A stretch of DNA of 64,000 bases, from positions 558,001 through 622,000 of the forward strand of contig CADCXC010000035.1 in the NCBI GenBank assembly GCA_902806595.1, in the 5' to 3' direction. Of this stretch, positions 42,451 to 58,953 are shown piece after piece; the stretch's first letter is position 1; every line of letters starts with the position of its first letter. A program made the position numbers and the translations under genes. The notes below the pieces were generated by a model. It was not told the DNA's origin and did not search any database. It saw only the letters and a program-made list of their open reading frames with translations. The stretch is from Pyrenopolyporus hunteri (Eukaryota > Ascomycota > Sordariomycetes > Xylariales > Hypoxylaceae).

Positions 42451-43647
42451 AAAAATATTTAAATTAATATAATAGTTTAACCTTATTAAATAATCGATAT
42501 TATAGTAATATAGCTTCGTATTAAAATATTTATTATAACGATAATAAAAATAAATATACCTTTATTAAATGTTTCGTCGCCCTACGTAACGAATATTTAA
42601 AATATAATTTTTAAAAATAATATATTTATCGATTAATGCGAAATTAAATCGTTTATAATTTTTATATATATATAATTTAATTTATTTCATTTATTTCGTA
42701 CTTTTTATTATACGATCGTATAATAATTAACCGGTTATTAATTAACGACTTTTTATCCGTTTAATAAATTTCGAAATATCGAACGTTTTTATCGTCGATA
42801 CGTTTTTATAAAATCGTAATTTATTACGTTACGTACCGTATTTTATTATAACGTTTTATAATTTTAATTATAAAAAACGTTATTATATACTTAAATATTT
42901 ATTATTATTACCGACTTTTTAAAATTTATGTATTTTTATAAATTAATAAAATTATTATAAACACGAAACGATATAAAATAAAATTTTATTTTATTATTAA
43001 TTTTTTTAATATTAACTTTTTTAATTTTAATATTATACGATTATTTAACCGTTTAAATATTCGATAATAAAATTTAAAACGATTTTATTATTTTATTCGT
43101 TATATTATTTTTTAAGTTACGGTTTCTTATGTTTTATTTACGATTTTTTAAATATCGATTCGTATTAATAACGTATTAACAATATAACTTTATAATAAAT
43201 TTCGATTAATAATAATAAAATTTTACGTTTAATCGTCGATACGTAATTTTATTATACGATTACTTTATTAAAATTCATTTTTCGCTTTTATTTAATTTTA
43301 TATAATTTATAAAACGATTAATTAAATATTTTTATTAAACTTTATTTTATTTTTTTTTTTAACGTTATTCGTTTAATTTATTATTTTTAACGCGTTTATT
43401 TTATTTCGTATTTTTTTTTTTATTTTTTTACATCTCGATTTATAATTTTATCTTATTTTTAATTTAATTATTAATTTTTAATTAACTTAAAAATATTAAA
43501 AACGCTTTTTAATAAAACTTTCGAAATATTTATATTTTTTTTAATATATAATATTATTAACACTTTTTAATATAATTTATAATATATCGTTTACATATAA
43601 TAAATAATTTTTCGAAATCGACTTTTCGAAATTATTAAATTTATATT

Positions 43648-45845
43648 ATAACGATAATAAATATTACGAAAAAAAGTATTTATTGTTTTATTACGATTTA
43701 TTTTATTTAATATTTAATTTAAAATACCGCCTTTTCTTTTATATATACTTATATAAATATAAATATATTTTTCGATTTATTTAATAATCGCAAAAAACTT
43801 TTTTTTATTTTTATAAAATATTTATAAATTAAAATTTTTTTATTATTTATAAAACGTTTATTTTCGAAAAAACGGCGCGATTTAATTAATAAAATTCATT
43901 CGGTTTTTATAAAAAAGCTTCGATTAATTAAATTTAAATTCGATTCGACGTAATTCGACGTCGAAAACTTTAATTTTAATTATAAACGTATTACGTTTTA
44001 AAGGACGAAATTATTAATTAAAATATAATAAATAATAAAATTATTATAATTTAAAATTTAACCTTATATATTTATATAAAATATTTAATAATAATTAACT
44101 TTAATTACATTTAAATATATTTTTATTTTATTATTATAAAATTACGTTTTTAACGACATTTTTAAATTAATTTTTTAAATCGTTTTTATATAGTTTATGC
44201 GTTTTAATATTAATTAAAAAAAGTTAAAAAATCCCCTCGTTTTAATTAAAAACTTTAATATCGACCGCTTTAACCTTATAAATTATTATTTAAACCTCGA
44301 TTTACTTTTATTAAAAAAACTTAAAAAAACTTCGAATAATTATAAAATTTTAAAAATATCGTTTATAAATTTTATTAATAAAATACTTACGTCGTCGATA
44401 TACGAAATAAACGAAATTACTAAGTTTTAAAAATCCATTCGAACTATAATAACGTAAATAAAATTAAAAAAATATGTGTAAATTATTTCGAATTTAAAAT
44501 TTTATATTTTTTACTTTAAATTTAATAATATTTTTTTTAATAACGTATTTCGCGATATTTTAATTAATATTACTACGATTATTAATAAAGTTAAAAAAAA
44601 ATATCTTTATTTTTCGCCGCCGTAAAAAAAAATTTAATTTTTACGGTTATTATTAATCGATTTAAAAAGTCCGATAAAAAATAAACTTTCGAATAAATCG
44701 AAGTAAAAAAAATTTTATTTTTAAGCGGTTAAATTAAACGAAAGTCGTATAAAAACATTATAATTAACGAAAATATCGTCGAAGTTTATACTTAATATTA
44801 TATTAACGAAAAAAAAAATAAAAAAAACCTTCGACGATTATTTATTCGAAAAGGCATAAGAGTTTATAAATCGTCGATTTAAACGCTTTAACGAAACATT
44901 TATTTACTACGAAATCGTCCCTTTAAAATTATTAACATCGATAAAACTCCTTTACCCGAAATTTAATACGCTTTAAAATAATATACTTATATAATTCGAA
45001 CGACTTTAATTTCCTAAATATATAAATAAGTTAATTAAAACCCATATTACCATCAACTTTTTATTTTTAATTATTAAATATAAAAATTTCGATATTAATA
45101 TTTTTTAACTTTTATCGATCGTTTAAAATTAAATTATTTTAAAATGTATTATTTATTTTAATATTATTTAGAAATTATATTAATATATAAAAAAAAACCG
45201 TTATTTTTTATTATTTATTACTATTATTTTTAATATTATATCAAATAATACGAAAATACGATTTTATATATTTTAACGAAACTCGAATAAAACTCGTAAT
45301 AAATATTTTATTATTTATTTCGTCGATATTTTTATATTATTAAAAATAAAATAATATAAATAATTACGTATATATATTATTAATATATTTATGTAAACGA
45401 AAAAAAAAAAAAAAGATATGTTAAATATTATAATTATATTATTTCGTTTTAACTTACTTTTAAACACGATAATAAAAATAATAAATATAAATAACGATAA
45501 CGTAATAAATCCGAAAAGTTCGTCGAACTCGAAATAATTAACTTTAAACGATAATAACGTAATAAATTTAAAAAGTTCGTCGAATTCGAAATAATTAACT
45601 TTAAACGATAATAACGTAATAAATTCGAAAAGTTTATCGAATTTAAAGTAACCGGCTTTAGACGATAATAATGTAATAAACCGGGAAAATTCGTTAAGTT
45701 TAAAGCGACCGACTTTAAATATATCGTTAAATTATTTTAAACTTTTAATACAATTCATACATTTTTTAAACGATATATCCCGCTTAAAAAATAATAAAAT
45801 ATAAAAACGTAAAGTTAATAATAAAAAGTTACCGCGTTTTTAAAT
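43648..45845 (+). pseudogene. RIP-destroyed relic of the PD-(D/E)XK-like gene
   Basis: Coordinates come from colinear alignment with 24376-22181. The four 66-bp repeats are recognisable at about 45490-45720. The frame is filled with stop codons created by C-to-T changes. Confidence 0.8.
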
Positions 45846-46049
45846 AAGTTAATAAAATATAACGGTTTTAAAAGTTTATATAAAATTTACAAAACTATAT
45901 TTAATAAAAAAATAGTTACGAATTCGAATTTAATTAAAGTTATAACTTAAAATAAAAACACTCGTATTTTCGTTTTAATTTTAATATTTTTTTTAAATTA
46001 AAGTTATAAATTTATTTATTTTTTATTTAATATAACGATATAAAATATA

Positions 46050-47624
46050 TTATAAATTATATAATTTTTTATTTTTTAATAAGTTTTTATTTTATAAAAA
46101 AACTTTTAAATTTTTATTATCGACGTTAAATTCGTTATTTTCCTTTATATTTTAATTTTATTAATTTAAAAAATGCGACGGTAATAAGCGATTTCGTAAA
46201 TCGGTATAAATTTAAAGTTTCGACGTTACAAAGTGTCGATAAAACGTATTTCGTAATTCGAAACCGGTTAAAAATATTATTTAATCGACATTTAATTTTA
46301 AAATATTAACGCATTCGCCGCGTTAATTAATATGTTTATCCCCGTTATACTTCAAAGGTTTAATCGGTTTAATATTCGATAAATTAATTATTTCGTTAAA
46401 AGTTTCGATTCAAACCCGTCGATTTAATAAATTTTTTATCGTATTTTAAAATTTTTTTATAAAAAACCGTAATTATTATAAGCCGTTCGATAATTTAATT
46501 AATATATTTCGAGTTTTTACGAATTAAAACGAAATCGAAGACGATAATTTTATTAAAATATATCGAAATTTATTTAATTAATTATCGAATAATAGTGGTA
46601 TTTTCGTATACGGTTATTTTTTTCGAACGAAGTCGTAATAAAATAACTTTAAGGCCCATAAAATACGTACATTTATATTAAGTGCGTAATTTAATTCGTT
46701 ACGTAATTAATTTAACTACCGTTAAATTATATTTTTTTTTACATTTATATCGTTATTTTAATTAATTTAATTATTAAATTTTTCTTTTATAAACGTTCGA
46801 ACGAAATCGATAATTATTAAATTATAAATTTAAAAATTTAATTATTTTATAATATAATAAAAAATATTACGTTTTTAAACGTTTTTATTATTAATTATAA
46901 ATAAAGTTAACTTATTTTCGATTAATTATCGTTATAAACGTTAAAACGCGACGTTAAATCGAATTTCGTAATTATAAAATTATAAATCGGCGAAAATTTA
47001 ACGTCGGCGGCGATAATTATAAATTAAAATTACGAAATAATTATTTATATTCGTAAATTAAATTAAATATATTATTAATTTTATATTTAATACCGTATTT
47101 TTATTTTTTTTAAATAAAAACGATACGACGTTTCGATTAAATATAACGTAATTTAAGGTTTAAAAAAAATTATATTAATATTATATATTTTTTTAAATTA
47201 TTTAAAAAAATAACCGAAAATTAAAATCGAATAAATATTTTTTTTTATTAATTTTTTTTATTATATTATAATAAATTATTAAACGATTTTACTACGCTTT
47301 TAATAATATATTCGAACGTAACTTAAATTTATTTAATGAAAAGTATTTTCGTATTTTAATATAATTTATATTATCGAAAGAAAAAAACGTTAAACGATTA
47401 CGTATAAAATGGTCGGGTTATACGATCGACTTTTACTTTAAAATATTAGAAAACGTTTATAAAAAAATGGGATGTTTCGAATAATAAACGTTATATAATT
47501 TACTTTATAAAAGGGGTAACGTTCGAAATAATTATAATAAAAAAAGTTTAAATTTTTTTTTTCGTATCGCGTTAAAATTTATTTTATTATTAAACGGTTT
47601 TTTTTAATTTATTATTAAATTTAT
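46050..47624 (-). pseudogene. RIP-destroyed relic of the Ulp1-like protease gene
   Basis: It aligns colinearly with 20400-21974. The upstream sequence matches with only transition differences, and the start codon is ATA at 47624-47622. No open frame survives. Confidence 0.85.
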
Positions 47625-49921
47625 ATAAAAACCGTTAAATTTAATACTACATCGTAAAACGGATTTTACTTTTTACTCGTTATATAAGTTTTTAAATAAA
47701 GTTTTAAATCGAAATATATATCGCTCGTATTTATTATATTATAAATAAATAAATAAATATTTAGATAAATACTTACTTATTTACCTTTTTACTTAAATAA
47801 ATATTTACTTATATATAAAAATAAATATTTATATAAATTTATTTTTTAAATTTTTTTTAAAAAATTAATTATACTTTTTATTATAATAAATAAAAAATAA
47901 AATATAAAATATAAGTTTAATTAATTAAAACGAAAATAAATTTAATTTACATTAATAATAAACGAATAAATTAAATAATATTAATATAAAGCGATAATAT
48001 AAAAATTTGGGTATTTTTTATATATATAAATATTTAATTATTTACATCGATTAAAAAAAAGTTAATTAATATATATTAACGTTTTAATTAATTATAATAT
48101 AAATATTATATATATAATTATTAAAAATTCGAATATTTTTAATATAATATAATATTATTTAATTTATTACGCGTAATTTACGATATACTTTTAAAATATA
48201 AAAGTAAAAAACGTAATATAGTTTTTAATTTTTAATATAATTATTACGATATTACCCCGTATAATAACGATGTTTTATTAAACGGTTAATTTAGTTTACA
48301 ATCGCCATTTAATAATTTACACTTTAATTAAAAAACCCCTTTTTTTTATTAATATACTTTTTTAAAACCTTCGTTAATATAATTATAATTTAAATTTATG
48401 TATTTTTTATATATATATACATATATTAAATATTTTATTAAAATTAAATTATATTTAAAATAACGATTAATCAAATCGTATCGACGTAAATTATTAATTA
48501 TTTAAAGTATTAAAATAATTAAAAACGTTACGTATATAAATGAATTAAAAGTTATATATAAACGTACGAATTAAATACTTAAATATTTCGAATATTTACT
48601 TATTATACGTATCGAAAAAAAAAAAAATCGAGTTAAATAAATAATTATATTAAAAAAAGCTTATAATTCCTCGTAATTTTTATCTTATTCGAATTTATAA
48701 TAAAATTAAAATTAATTTAATATATTATCCACTTCATTAATATAACGTCGTTTTAATTATTTAAACGAGGAAAAAAATACATATTTTTTTCATATAAATA
48801 ACCTTCGAAAAACGCGTTAACGAGTTAACTTTTAATTTAATTAAATTAAGAAATCTTAAAACTTAAAAGTTATAAATTCGAGTTTAATATAATTTAAGTT
48901 ATTATAAATTTTTTTATTAGTTATTTTATAATTACGCATCGTTAAATAAAAAGTTTTATTACGTTATTTACGTATATAAATTCGAAGGGAAAAGTTAAAA
49001 TGTATATTACGAATGAAAAATCGACTTAAGTTAAAAAAATGCGTTTTAAAAAATAATTAACTTAAATTCGAAAATAAAAAACGTTTTATTAAAACACTCG
49101 AAATAAATACGTTAAATATACGTCGAAACGATTCGAAATTATTCGTTTAATTATTATATATATTAATTATCATATAACTTTTACCGTTTTTAAAATTTAT
49201 TAATCGTAAGTAAAAAACGACGTAACGCGATCCCGTATTAAAAGTGCGATAAACGATATCGTAATACGATAAACGGGTTAAATTTTAACTTTTCTACTTC
49301 GATTATATAACCGTTTTTTAAATATATTAACTTAAAAAAACAATATAAAAATAAGTATGTTAATTACGTTTAAAGTAGGAAAAATTCTTATATTTATAAT
49401 AATAACGCTTATAAATTATACGTAAACACATTTACGATATCGAAGAAATTAAATTCGATAAATTCCTTTCGAAAGTTACGTATTTAAAATTAATTAAATA
49501 ATATCCGTTAAATCGTTTAACAATAATACATAAAATAACAACATATAAAATAATAATATATAAAATAATAAAATAACCCATCTAATTTAAATTATTCGCC
49601 GTAATAAAAATAATATTATTAAAAATTTATAAAAAATTAAAAACGGTAAATAAATCGATATTTAAATTATTTATTTTTATAATTTAATAATAAATCAATT
49701 CGTTAAAAATAAATAATTATTTTAAATAATATACTTTTAAAAATTATTTATAAAATAATACGTAAAATAATTAATTATTAAATAAATAATCGAAAAATAA
49801 TACATCTTAATAAATTTTTATATATTATAATAAATAAATTTTCGATTAACGTACTTTTTAAAAATAAAAATTAAAATTATATTTTTAATAAATTAAATAT
49901 ACGCGTACGTATTTAAATATA

Positions 49922-52208
49922 TTAAATAAAACGAGTAACTTTAACTTTATTTTAAATTATAAAGTTAATATTAATAAGTAAATCGAAAGTATTATATTCA
50001 TTTAATATTTATTTAACTTTACATTTCTTAATGGTAATATAAAGTACGCGTTTTAATCGAGGTTTTAAAGGAGTTTTTACGTTAAAAAAGTTATTTTTAA
50101 ACACCGTCGATTATTTATTTTCGATATTTACCGTTATAATTAACGATATATCCTTTTTAATATTCGATATTAAGTTTTTTTAAAGTGATTATAATTACGT
50201 TAAAAAAATTAAATTTCCGTTTTATACCTTTTAATTTATAATTTTTTATAAAACGTTATAATTCGAATAAAATAAAAAAATAAAAATAAGTTTTATTATA
50301 TTTATATTTTACCCGTTAAATTCGAACGAAAACGTTACGATAAACGATATTAACGATTTAATCGATTTATAAATAAAAACGTTAAATACGAGTAAAATTT
50401 TTTTTTAAATCGTAATCGAATTCGATTACGACGATAAAAGCGTTAACTAATTATTTTTTAAATACGTTTAACTCGATTTTAAAAAAATAACTTTTTTAAT
50501 AAAAGGAAAATCGTCGTTATTTTATTTAATTTTTTTAAAATTTACGTCGTCGTTTAATATTAATATAATCGAACGTTAAATAAATACGATATTTTTTTAA
50601 ATTATATTAAATTATATTTAAATAATATAAAAATACGGAATTTTTATTTATTTTTTTAATATATTATTTTTTATATTATTAAAACGTATAATATATCCCT
50701 TCGAAAAAAAAATAAATACCTTCGACGCGAAATATTTTAACGGTTTTTTTTAAAATTTATACGTAATAAAAAAGTCCATTAATACACGTAATATTATTTA
50801 AAATTTAAAAAACGATAAATCGTAAAACTAAATATTATCACTTGCATCTATAAGTTATTAATTAACCGGAACCCGCGGGGTAAACGCCGCGAAAAAAAAA
50901 AAACGCGTTTTTATAAATAAAAACGCCGCGAAAAAAAAAACGAATATTTTTATAAGTAAAAATACCATAGAAAAAAAAATAAATGTCTTTACTAGTAAAA
51001 AACCTATAAAAAGATAATCCTCCACCGACGGAGGTACCTTAAAAAAAAAAATCTTCGTTTATAAAAACGCCGTAAAAAAAGAATCGATCGTTTTTTGCGA
51101 TATCGATATAATAAAAAGTAAAAATATAAATACTTTTTTTATCGATATTATCGATATTAAATTATTAACTTCGCATCGATAAATTATTACGTAAGCTTTA
51201 TACGTTTTACGTAACGTAATAATTTTCGTTTTTTATTAAAATATTTTAAGGTCGTAAAAATCGTTAACCGTTAATAATTTATAAAATTTAATATTAATTA
51301 CGTTAATAAAAATTTTTATCTTTCGAATATATTAAATAAATTTATAAAAACAAACCTTTTCGAAAGCTTTTCGCAAGTTATATTAACACTTTTTAATAAT
51401 ATATTCGACGAGAAATTATTATAAAAAAAAAATATAAAAGTTTATAAAAATTTAAATAAATAAAATCGTTATTATATATAAATTAATTTTATTTAATAAA
51501 TATTTAAATAAATATATATAATTAACACGTACATTTAAAAACTTTTTCGATTAATTTATATATTTTTTCGTTCGATTCGTTTACGAAATAAAATTTATAA
51601 ATAATAATAAATAATTTAAAATATTTTAAATTATTAAATCGATTAAAAAAAAAAAAATTTAATGTTCGTATTTTAATATATTTTTATTTCGTTTATTAAT
51701 ATTTATTTAAAGTTTTTATATTTATTAAATTTAAATTACGAACGTTAAAACGAAAGTTATTAAATTCGAATTCGATTAACTTAAATTTAAATTTTTACTA
51801 TTATCGATTAAAGAAATTTTCACTTCGTATAGATATAATTATATTTGATTTTTATATAATAAATTTATTATCGATAAAATTAATTAAAAGTTAAAATATT
51901 TACCGAGGATTTTTTAAATTAAAATTTATTATATATACGATACCCCTTTAATAACCTTATAATATTTATTATATATATTATATTTATTACGTTTATTTTA
52001 TTTTTTATAATTATATTTTCCGATTTTATAATATTTATTTTTTTCGTTCGATATAACGTATAATAATATTAAAAAATAATTTATTATAATAATTATAATA
52101 TTTATTATTATTTTTTTAATAAACTTTTTTATATAAAAATATTAACTTTTCGATACGAAAACATTCTTTCGAAAACGTAAACTTTTAATCTTTTAAATAT
52201 TTATTTAT
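49922..52208 (-). pseudogene. RIP-destroyed relic of the long disordered-protein gene
   Basis: It aligns with 15816-18102. A stretch near 51000-51050 (CCTATAAAA, TCCTCCACC, GAGGTACC) is the mutated counterpart of intact sequence near 16985-17025. Confidence 0.75.
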
Positions 52209-54323
52209 AATTACGTAATAAAATATAAAAAAAATAAAAAAAATCTTTTTTAATCGAATAAATTTTAAAAATTACTTAAAAAAAAATAATATTCGAAATA
52301 AAAAACGAATTTATATTACTTTTAAATATAAACGATTTATTTTTTTTTAAATATAATATTTTTTATTTATTAATTACGTTAATTATATTAAACGCTTTAA
52401 AATCGAATTTTTATAATTTAAATAATTTTATTTTCCCGTTTTTTATTTTATTATTAAATATTTAAAATTAAATTATATTTTTAGTTATTTTTATTTTAAT
52501 AAGTTACGAATTATATAAACGAATTATTAATTTAAAATAATTAAAAGCCGATAAAAAAACGTTTTAACGTTAATATTCGAACTTTTATAAATATATTTAC
52601 ATAAAAAATATTTATATTATATATTAATAATAATTTTATAAATTTTTTACGTTTTTATAATTTAAAATATTATAATTAAATTTATAATAATATTAATAAT
52701 ATTTACTTAAATATTTAATTTTAAATATAATTAAAAAAAAAGTTTATTTAAATTAACGTAATAATATTAATTAATTAATTAATTTATATAAAACTATACA
52801 TTTAAAACGATATTTAATTTAATTTATTTAAAATTTAAAAATATAAAAAAAATAATTCGCGTCGATATAAAATTTATAATTAAAATTTAAATCTACTTTT
52901 ATTTATTATTACGTTTACGTTTACGGCTATCCCCGCCATTATTATAAATCGATTAATTATAATTAAAACGAACTTAACTTCGATTTTTTTAATTAAATAT
53001 ACGTTTATATACGCTTCGAAATTTTATTTTTTCGTAAATAAAATATTATTTATTATTTATTCGAAAATAAATCGAATATCGTATTTATTTTAATTTTAAA
53101 AAATTTTTAATTTTAATATTATTTCGATTATTAATAATTAAAATAACGAACTTACCATTTAAATTTATTAATAAAAAAACACGAGAAATTCCTTTTTAAT
53201 TTAAAATAATAATCGGTAAAAATACTCCGCCCCCCGTTCGTTTAATTTTTAAGTTACATTTATAATAATATAAAAATAATCGATAAAAATAAAAAAAATA
53301 ATTTAAAAATAAAAAACCCGAGTTTTAATTCCTTAAAAATCGCGTAATATATTTTTTTATTTTATTTAATCGATAAATTCATTTAAAAAAACTTAAACTT
53401 TAAAACTTTTATTATAAACTTCGAAATTTTTTTTATAAACTTATAAAAAATTAACGTATTACTTCGTAAACGTATTAATTTTATTTACGTAATTAATATA
53501 AACTTATATTATTTCTTCGATATTAATTATATCGAAGTCGATTAAAGCCTATTATTCGCGCGTAAATACGTGAAAAAAATTTATATTAAAAATTAATTTT
53601 TTTATTTTACCCCCTTAATATTCGAAATAATTACGAAGTTTTTTTTTATAATTTTTTAAAAATTTCTTAATTAATTAAACGCGTTTAAACATTTTTTTTT
53701 ATATTTTTACGTTTATTATAAAAAAGTTATAATAAATTATAAAAAAATTTTAAATAATTTCGAAATTTTTTAATTAATTAAAAAGATTAAATAAAAAAAG
53801 TTAAAAAAAAAAAAAATAATTTTATATATAAACGTTTATTTATATTATTTAATTAATATAAACATTAAAAGAAAAAAAAAAAAATATTAATTATTTCGAA
53901 TATAAAAAAAAACGAAAACTTTTATCATTTTTAAAACATATAAACGTTTATCGTAAACGGTTAAATATTTACCTACGAAATAAATAAGCGTATAGTTTCG
54001 AGTTTTAATAAAAATATTAAATATTTATTTAATTATATACATTTTTACACTTAATTTATCCGTTTAAAAACGTTATTTTTATAAAAAGTTTTTATTTATT
54101 TTTATAAACGGGTAATTAAATTCGGGAATTTTCGAAATAAATAAATACTTTTTATTTAAATATTTTAATAATAAATATTAACGTAAATATTATAAAAGAA
54201 TAAAACGAAAATTAAAAAATTTACTTTATTTTAATGCTTTTATATATTTTATTTTTTTTTAACTTTTATATTATAAATTAATATAATGGTTTAAAATTAA
54301 ATACGTTATAATTTTAATTCGTT

Positions 54324-56181
54324 ATATTATAATTACGAAATAATATAAAAATTTATAAAGTCGAAATTATTTATTAATATTTATATAATAGACTTTTTTA
54401 GAAGTAAATCGTTAATAAATTTCGAAAAATATTTAATTTTTAAATATTAAAACGATTTTTTTAATAAACCATCGAAAGTTAACACTTTTATAAAAATAAA
54501 TAATATATTAATATTATTAAAACGAAATTTCGCGTTTTATTCGAAGTCGAGTTATAAATAATTATTATAATTTATTATTTTAAAATAAAACGATTCGAAA
54601 TTAAAATAAAATTACGATTTATTAAACGTCGAATCAAATAATAAAAATTATATTATTATAATTATATAATATATACTTTTATATTATTATTATTTATATA
54701 ATATTATTTTTTTACGAAATATTTAAAAAACGACGAAATATTAACTCGGTTACGATATTAACATAAAATTAATATATTTTATATTTTTTTAATTTAGATT
54801 CGTTTCGAAAATAATATAAATAAAAAAATTTTAATTAAAAAAAATCGAGTTAAGTTTATAAATTTATTGGAAAATTTTTTCGATAAATATTAAAAATATT
54901 CGAATGCGTTAAATAATTACGGTAAAAATTATATCTATAAGTTCGTTTATAAAAACGTAAAATTTATTATATTAAAATAGATAATTTAAAAAATATATTA
55001 TCGACGATACTTAAAAATAATACGATAATAAGGGAAGATTAAATTATACGTAAAAAAAAAAAAAAAATTTATCGTTTTCGAGTCGAATTATATATAGTTT
55101 ATAAATAATTATTAAAAGTTTTAATTCGTTAACTTTAAAATATACGTCGTAATCGATATATTTTTTCGATGTATTATATAATATAAAATATATCGATTTA
55201 TTTTTTTATTAATAAATATTTTAAAATAATATTTTATTATTATAATCGAATTAAGATTTCGACTTTAATATATTCGAACGAATTATAAAATCGAATTACT
55301 TTTTATAATTCGAGTTTAATTTAATTTAATTAAAGTTATCGAATTTACGATAAAAATAATACACTCGAATGGTACCCGGCGTATATAAAAATAAAGTTAT
55401 CATATCTTAGATTTTTATATTTAAAGAGCGAATAAAAAAAATAAAAAAATCGAATAATAATAACGATAATTACGCGAAGGCGTAATAAATTAATGGATTA
55501 TACGTATATAAAAACTTAATTTATTAATTTAATATTAATTTTATATAGTTATATTTTAAAAATTTAAAATCTTCGAGTTGATTTATTAAAAAAAATATAG
55601 TTAATTAAATTACTTTATATATTATATATAGAGAAATTATACGATACGATGTTAAAAAATTTATAAAATAATAAAATAATTATAAAATTAAATATTAACC
55701 ACGTAAAAATTATACGATTTTTAGTTATATCAAAATATTATAAAAAGGTTATAATTAAATTAATGTTTAAAATTAAAATGTAAAAATATCGAATAATTTA
55801 TTATTGTTAATTAAAATATATAAATTTTTAAAGTTAATTAATTATTATAATTTCGATAATTTTTTATCGTCGAAAACGTAACGTTTTTATAACAAATAAT
55901 TGACTTAATATTTATTCGAAAATTTTTAAAATAATCGAGTATAACTATATTTCGACACTTATAAAAACTTAAAAAATTTTTTAAAAATATACGAAAAAAA
56001 GGCGAAATAATTTAAATTAAATTATAATAAATTTCCACGGGACGGTTTATTATAATATCGTCGATAATTATAAAACTTATAAAAATATTTATTTAATATA
56101 TTAAAAACGAAAAGGGGGATAAAAATAAATGAAGATAAATATAATATATAATTAAATATATAAATAAATAATTATAATTAA
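54324..56181 (+). pseudogene. RIP-destroyed relic of the integrase gene
   Basis: It aligns colinearly with 13700-11843. The start ATG is ATA at 54324, and the exon 2 region near 55570-55660 is recognisable (AGAGAAATTATACGATACGAT against GGAGAAATTATACGGCACGAT in the intact copy, shown only in part). No open frame survives, so this copy cannot supply integrase. Confidence 0.88.
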
Positions 56182-57370
56182 ATATATAAAGAATATTTAA
56201 AATTTTATATTTTTATGAAAATTTTATAAATTTAACTATTATTATATTATAAGTAGATAAAACATATATTTTTTTTTTTTATTTAATATATATTTAAATC
56301 GAAGGTTTAATTAATTAAACATTCGTATATTAATGTAATTATTTTCGTATTATATAATTCATTTTATAATAATTACTTTTTATTTTATTTTATTCGTTAC
56401 AAAAAATATATATCGTATATATAATTTTTATTACGATGTTATGCGATTATTTAACGACGTTAAACGATTAATAATAAAATTAAAACGATTTTATCGTTTT
56501 ATTTAAATAAATATATTAAATTTTATAGTTTTAAAAATTATAAAAATCATTTTAATATTATTACGATTCGATACGATTAATTTAACTTTATTAAGTAACC
56601 GATATCGAAACTTCGACCGGTTACGCCTTCGAAACTTATATATAAAACCGCGGTTTAATTTTTTTTTTTTTTTTTTTTTATAATATTAATAAAATTTAAT
56701 TTTTAATTTTTAATATTACGCGTTATATTAAATATATTCTTTTTTTATAAATTTATTATTTTTTATTATAAATAAAAAATAACTTATTATAATTAAAAAA
56801 AAATCCTTTTATTTTTATTTTATTTTTATTTATTTTTATTTTATTTATTTTTATTTTTATATTTTTTTTATTTTTATTTCTTTTTATTTTTATTTTTTTT
56901 TATTTTTGTTTTTTTTTATTTTTATTTTTTTTTATTTTTATTTCCTTTTATTTTTATTTTCTTTTATTTTTATTTTTTTTTATTTTTATTTCCTTTTATT
57001 TTTATTTCTTTTTATTTTTATTTCTTTTTATTTTTATTTTTTTTCGTTTTCGTTTCGTAATTTGTATCGCTTTTCGTTTTCGTTTTTAAGTTTTTATTTT
57101 TTTTCGTTTTTACTTTTTTTAGTTTTTATTTTTTTTAATTTTCGCTCCATTTAATTTTAATTTCTTTTAATTTTTATTTTTTAATTCGTATTTTTTGTTA
57201 TACGTTCGATAAACCGCGGTTTTAAATATACGTTTCGACGGCGAAATTAATCGAAGTTTTAATATCGATTATTTAATAAAATTAAATTATTATATCGAGT
57301 CGTAATAAAAGAAAAAAAAAATTAATAATTAATAAACTTTTATTAAAATCGATTATTAATTTTTTTAATT

Positions 57371-58953
57371 TTAATGTATATATAATATATAATATTATTT
57401 TATAATATTAATTAAAGCTTTTATATTTATTTTATTAACTTTTAAAAATATAATTAAACTTTTAAATGTATTAATATTAATTATTTTATATTGATTATTT
57501 TTAATATTTAACGTATAAAAAAAATTAATTACGAGTTTATTAATATTAATTAAAAAATAAAACCTTTATTTTTTATTATTTTTTAAAATAATATTAATTT
57601 TAATATAATTTATAAAAAAAAAGCGTCGTTTTTTCGATTAATTCGAATTATTATCGTCGTCGTATTAATTATATATATCTTCGAAAATATTATTATAATA
57701 ATTAAAATTAAATAAATTTAGTAAGGTATTATCGTAAAAATAATAAATTTTATTATTATTTTTTTCGAATTCGTTATAATCGCGTTTATTAATATTTTCT
57801 CCGTATTTACGTTTCGTATTTCGTAATGTAGAAAATAATTTCGTTATAAAAATCGTCGTTATTTTATAACCGCCCCTTCGCGCGTTTTAAACGAAACGAA
57901 ATTTAAAAATTTTTTTTTTTTAGTTTAGAAATAATATAATAATGTTAATAAAAAATAATTATACGAAACGCGCGAAAAAATATTTTCGTAGAATTTTTTA
58001 GAAAAAAAAATAAAATTAGTTATAATATCGAAAAATTATTTCGAGGTTACTTTCGTTCGATTTATTCGATATTATTAATATATGTATATTTAACTTATAT
58101 TTACTACGATTATAAGGGTCGGATTTTTTTTTAAAAAAAAAAATTAAGTAGTTTATATTAAAAAATGTATAAAAGTTTATTCGAAAAAATAATATATTAT
58201 AATAATTATTTAAAAAATTATTTTTTCGATATAAAACTTTTACGTATTTATATATATAATTTTTAATGAATTATTTATTCGTTTTTTTTAATATTATATA
58301 ATAGATTTATAATTTATATAATATATTCGTAATACGATAAAATTTATTATAATAATAAATAATCGAAAAAAAATTTTATCGAATTAATTAATTTAACGAT
58401 TTCGATTTATTAAACGGCGATTTAACGACATTATTAAAAATGTCGTTAAACGATTTATTAACGTTTAAAAGGTTAAAAAACATTTAAAACTTTAAAATTT
58501 ATTTCGAAAATATTTAATAGTAAAAATTTAAAGTTATAACGTAATAATTTATTAAATTAATATTAATTATATTAAAGTAAAAATAAATTTACCGTCGTTT
58601 TAATTTAAAATATAAAAATAATATTTTTTATAAAGTAAAATATTATCGTCGAATATATTTACCGCCGCGTTTTTAAAATTACGAAATATTAATAAAAATA
58701 ATTAATTATTTAACGGACGAAATTTATACGCGCGACTTTTTTTTTCGTTATTTATTTAAATATTTTTAGTTATAATATAATAAATATAATATACGACTTT
58801 ATAAAAAATACCTTTATTATCGAATATTTAAAAATTAAATAACGGATTTAAATCGAAATAAATAAAATAATAAACGTTAAAATATTTAAAGAAAATATAT
58901 TTATTTTTATCGATAAAAAATTTAATAAACGAAAAAAACCGTTTAAACGTTAT
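57371..58953 (-). pseudogene. RIP-destroyed relic of the HNH gene
   Basis: It aligns with 9086-10668 using the offset valid beyond the tandem array. The start codon is ATA at 58953-58951, and flanking bases (TTTCGCGATA) match the intact leader. Confidence 0.85.

Noticed and set aside
56906..57154. 82-codon Phe-rich frame in the AT-rich block
   Set aside because: It is the RIP-mutated version of the same 16-bp array; the Phe/Leu/Tyr content follows from T-rich DNA.
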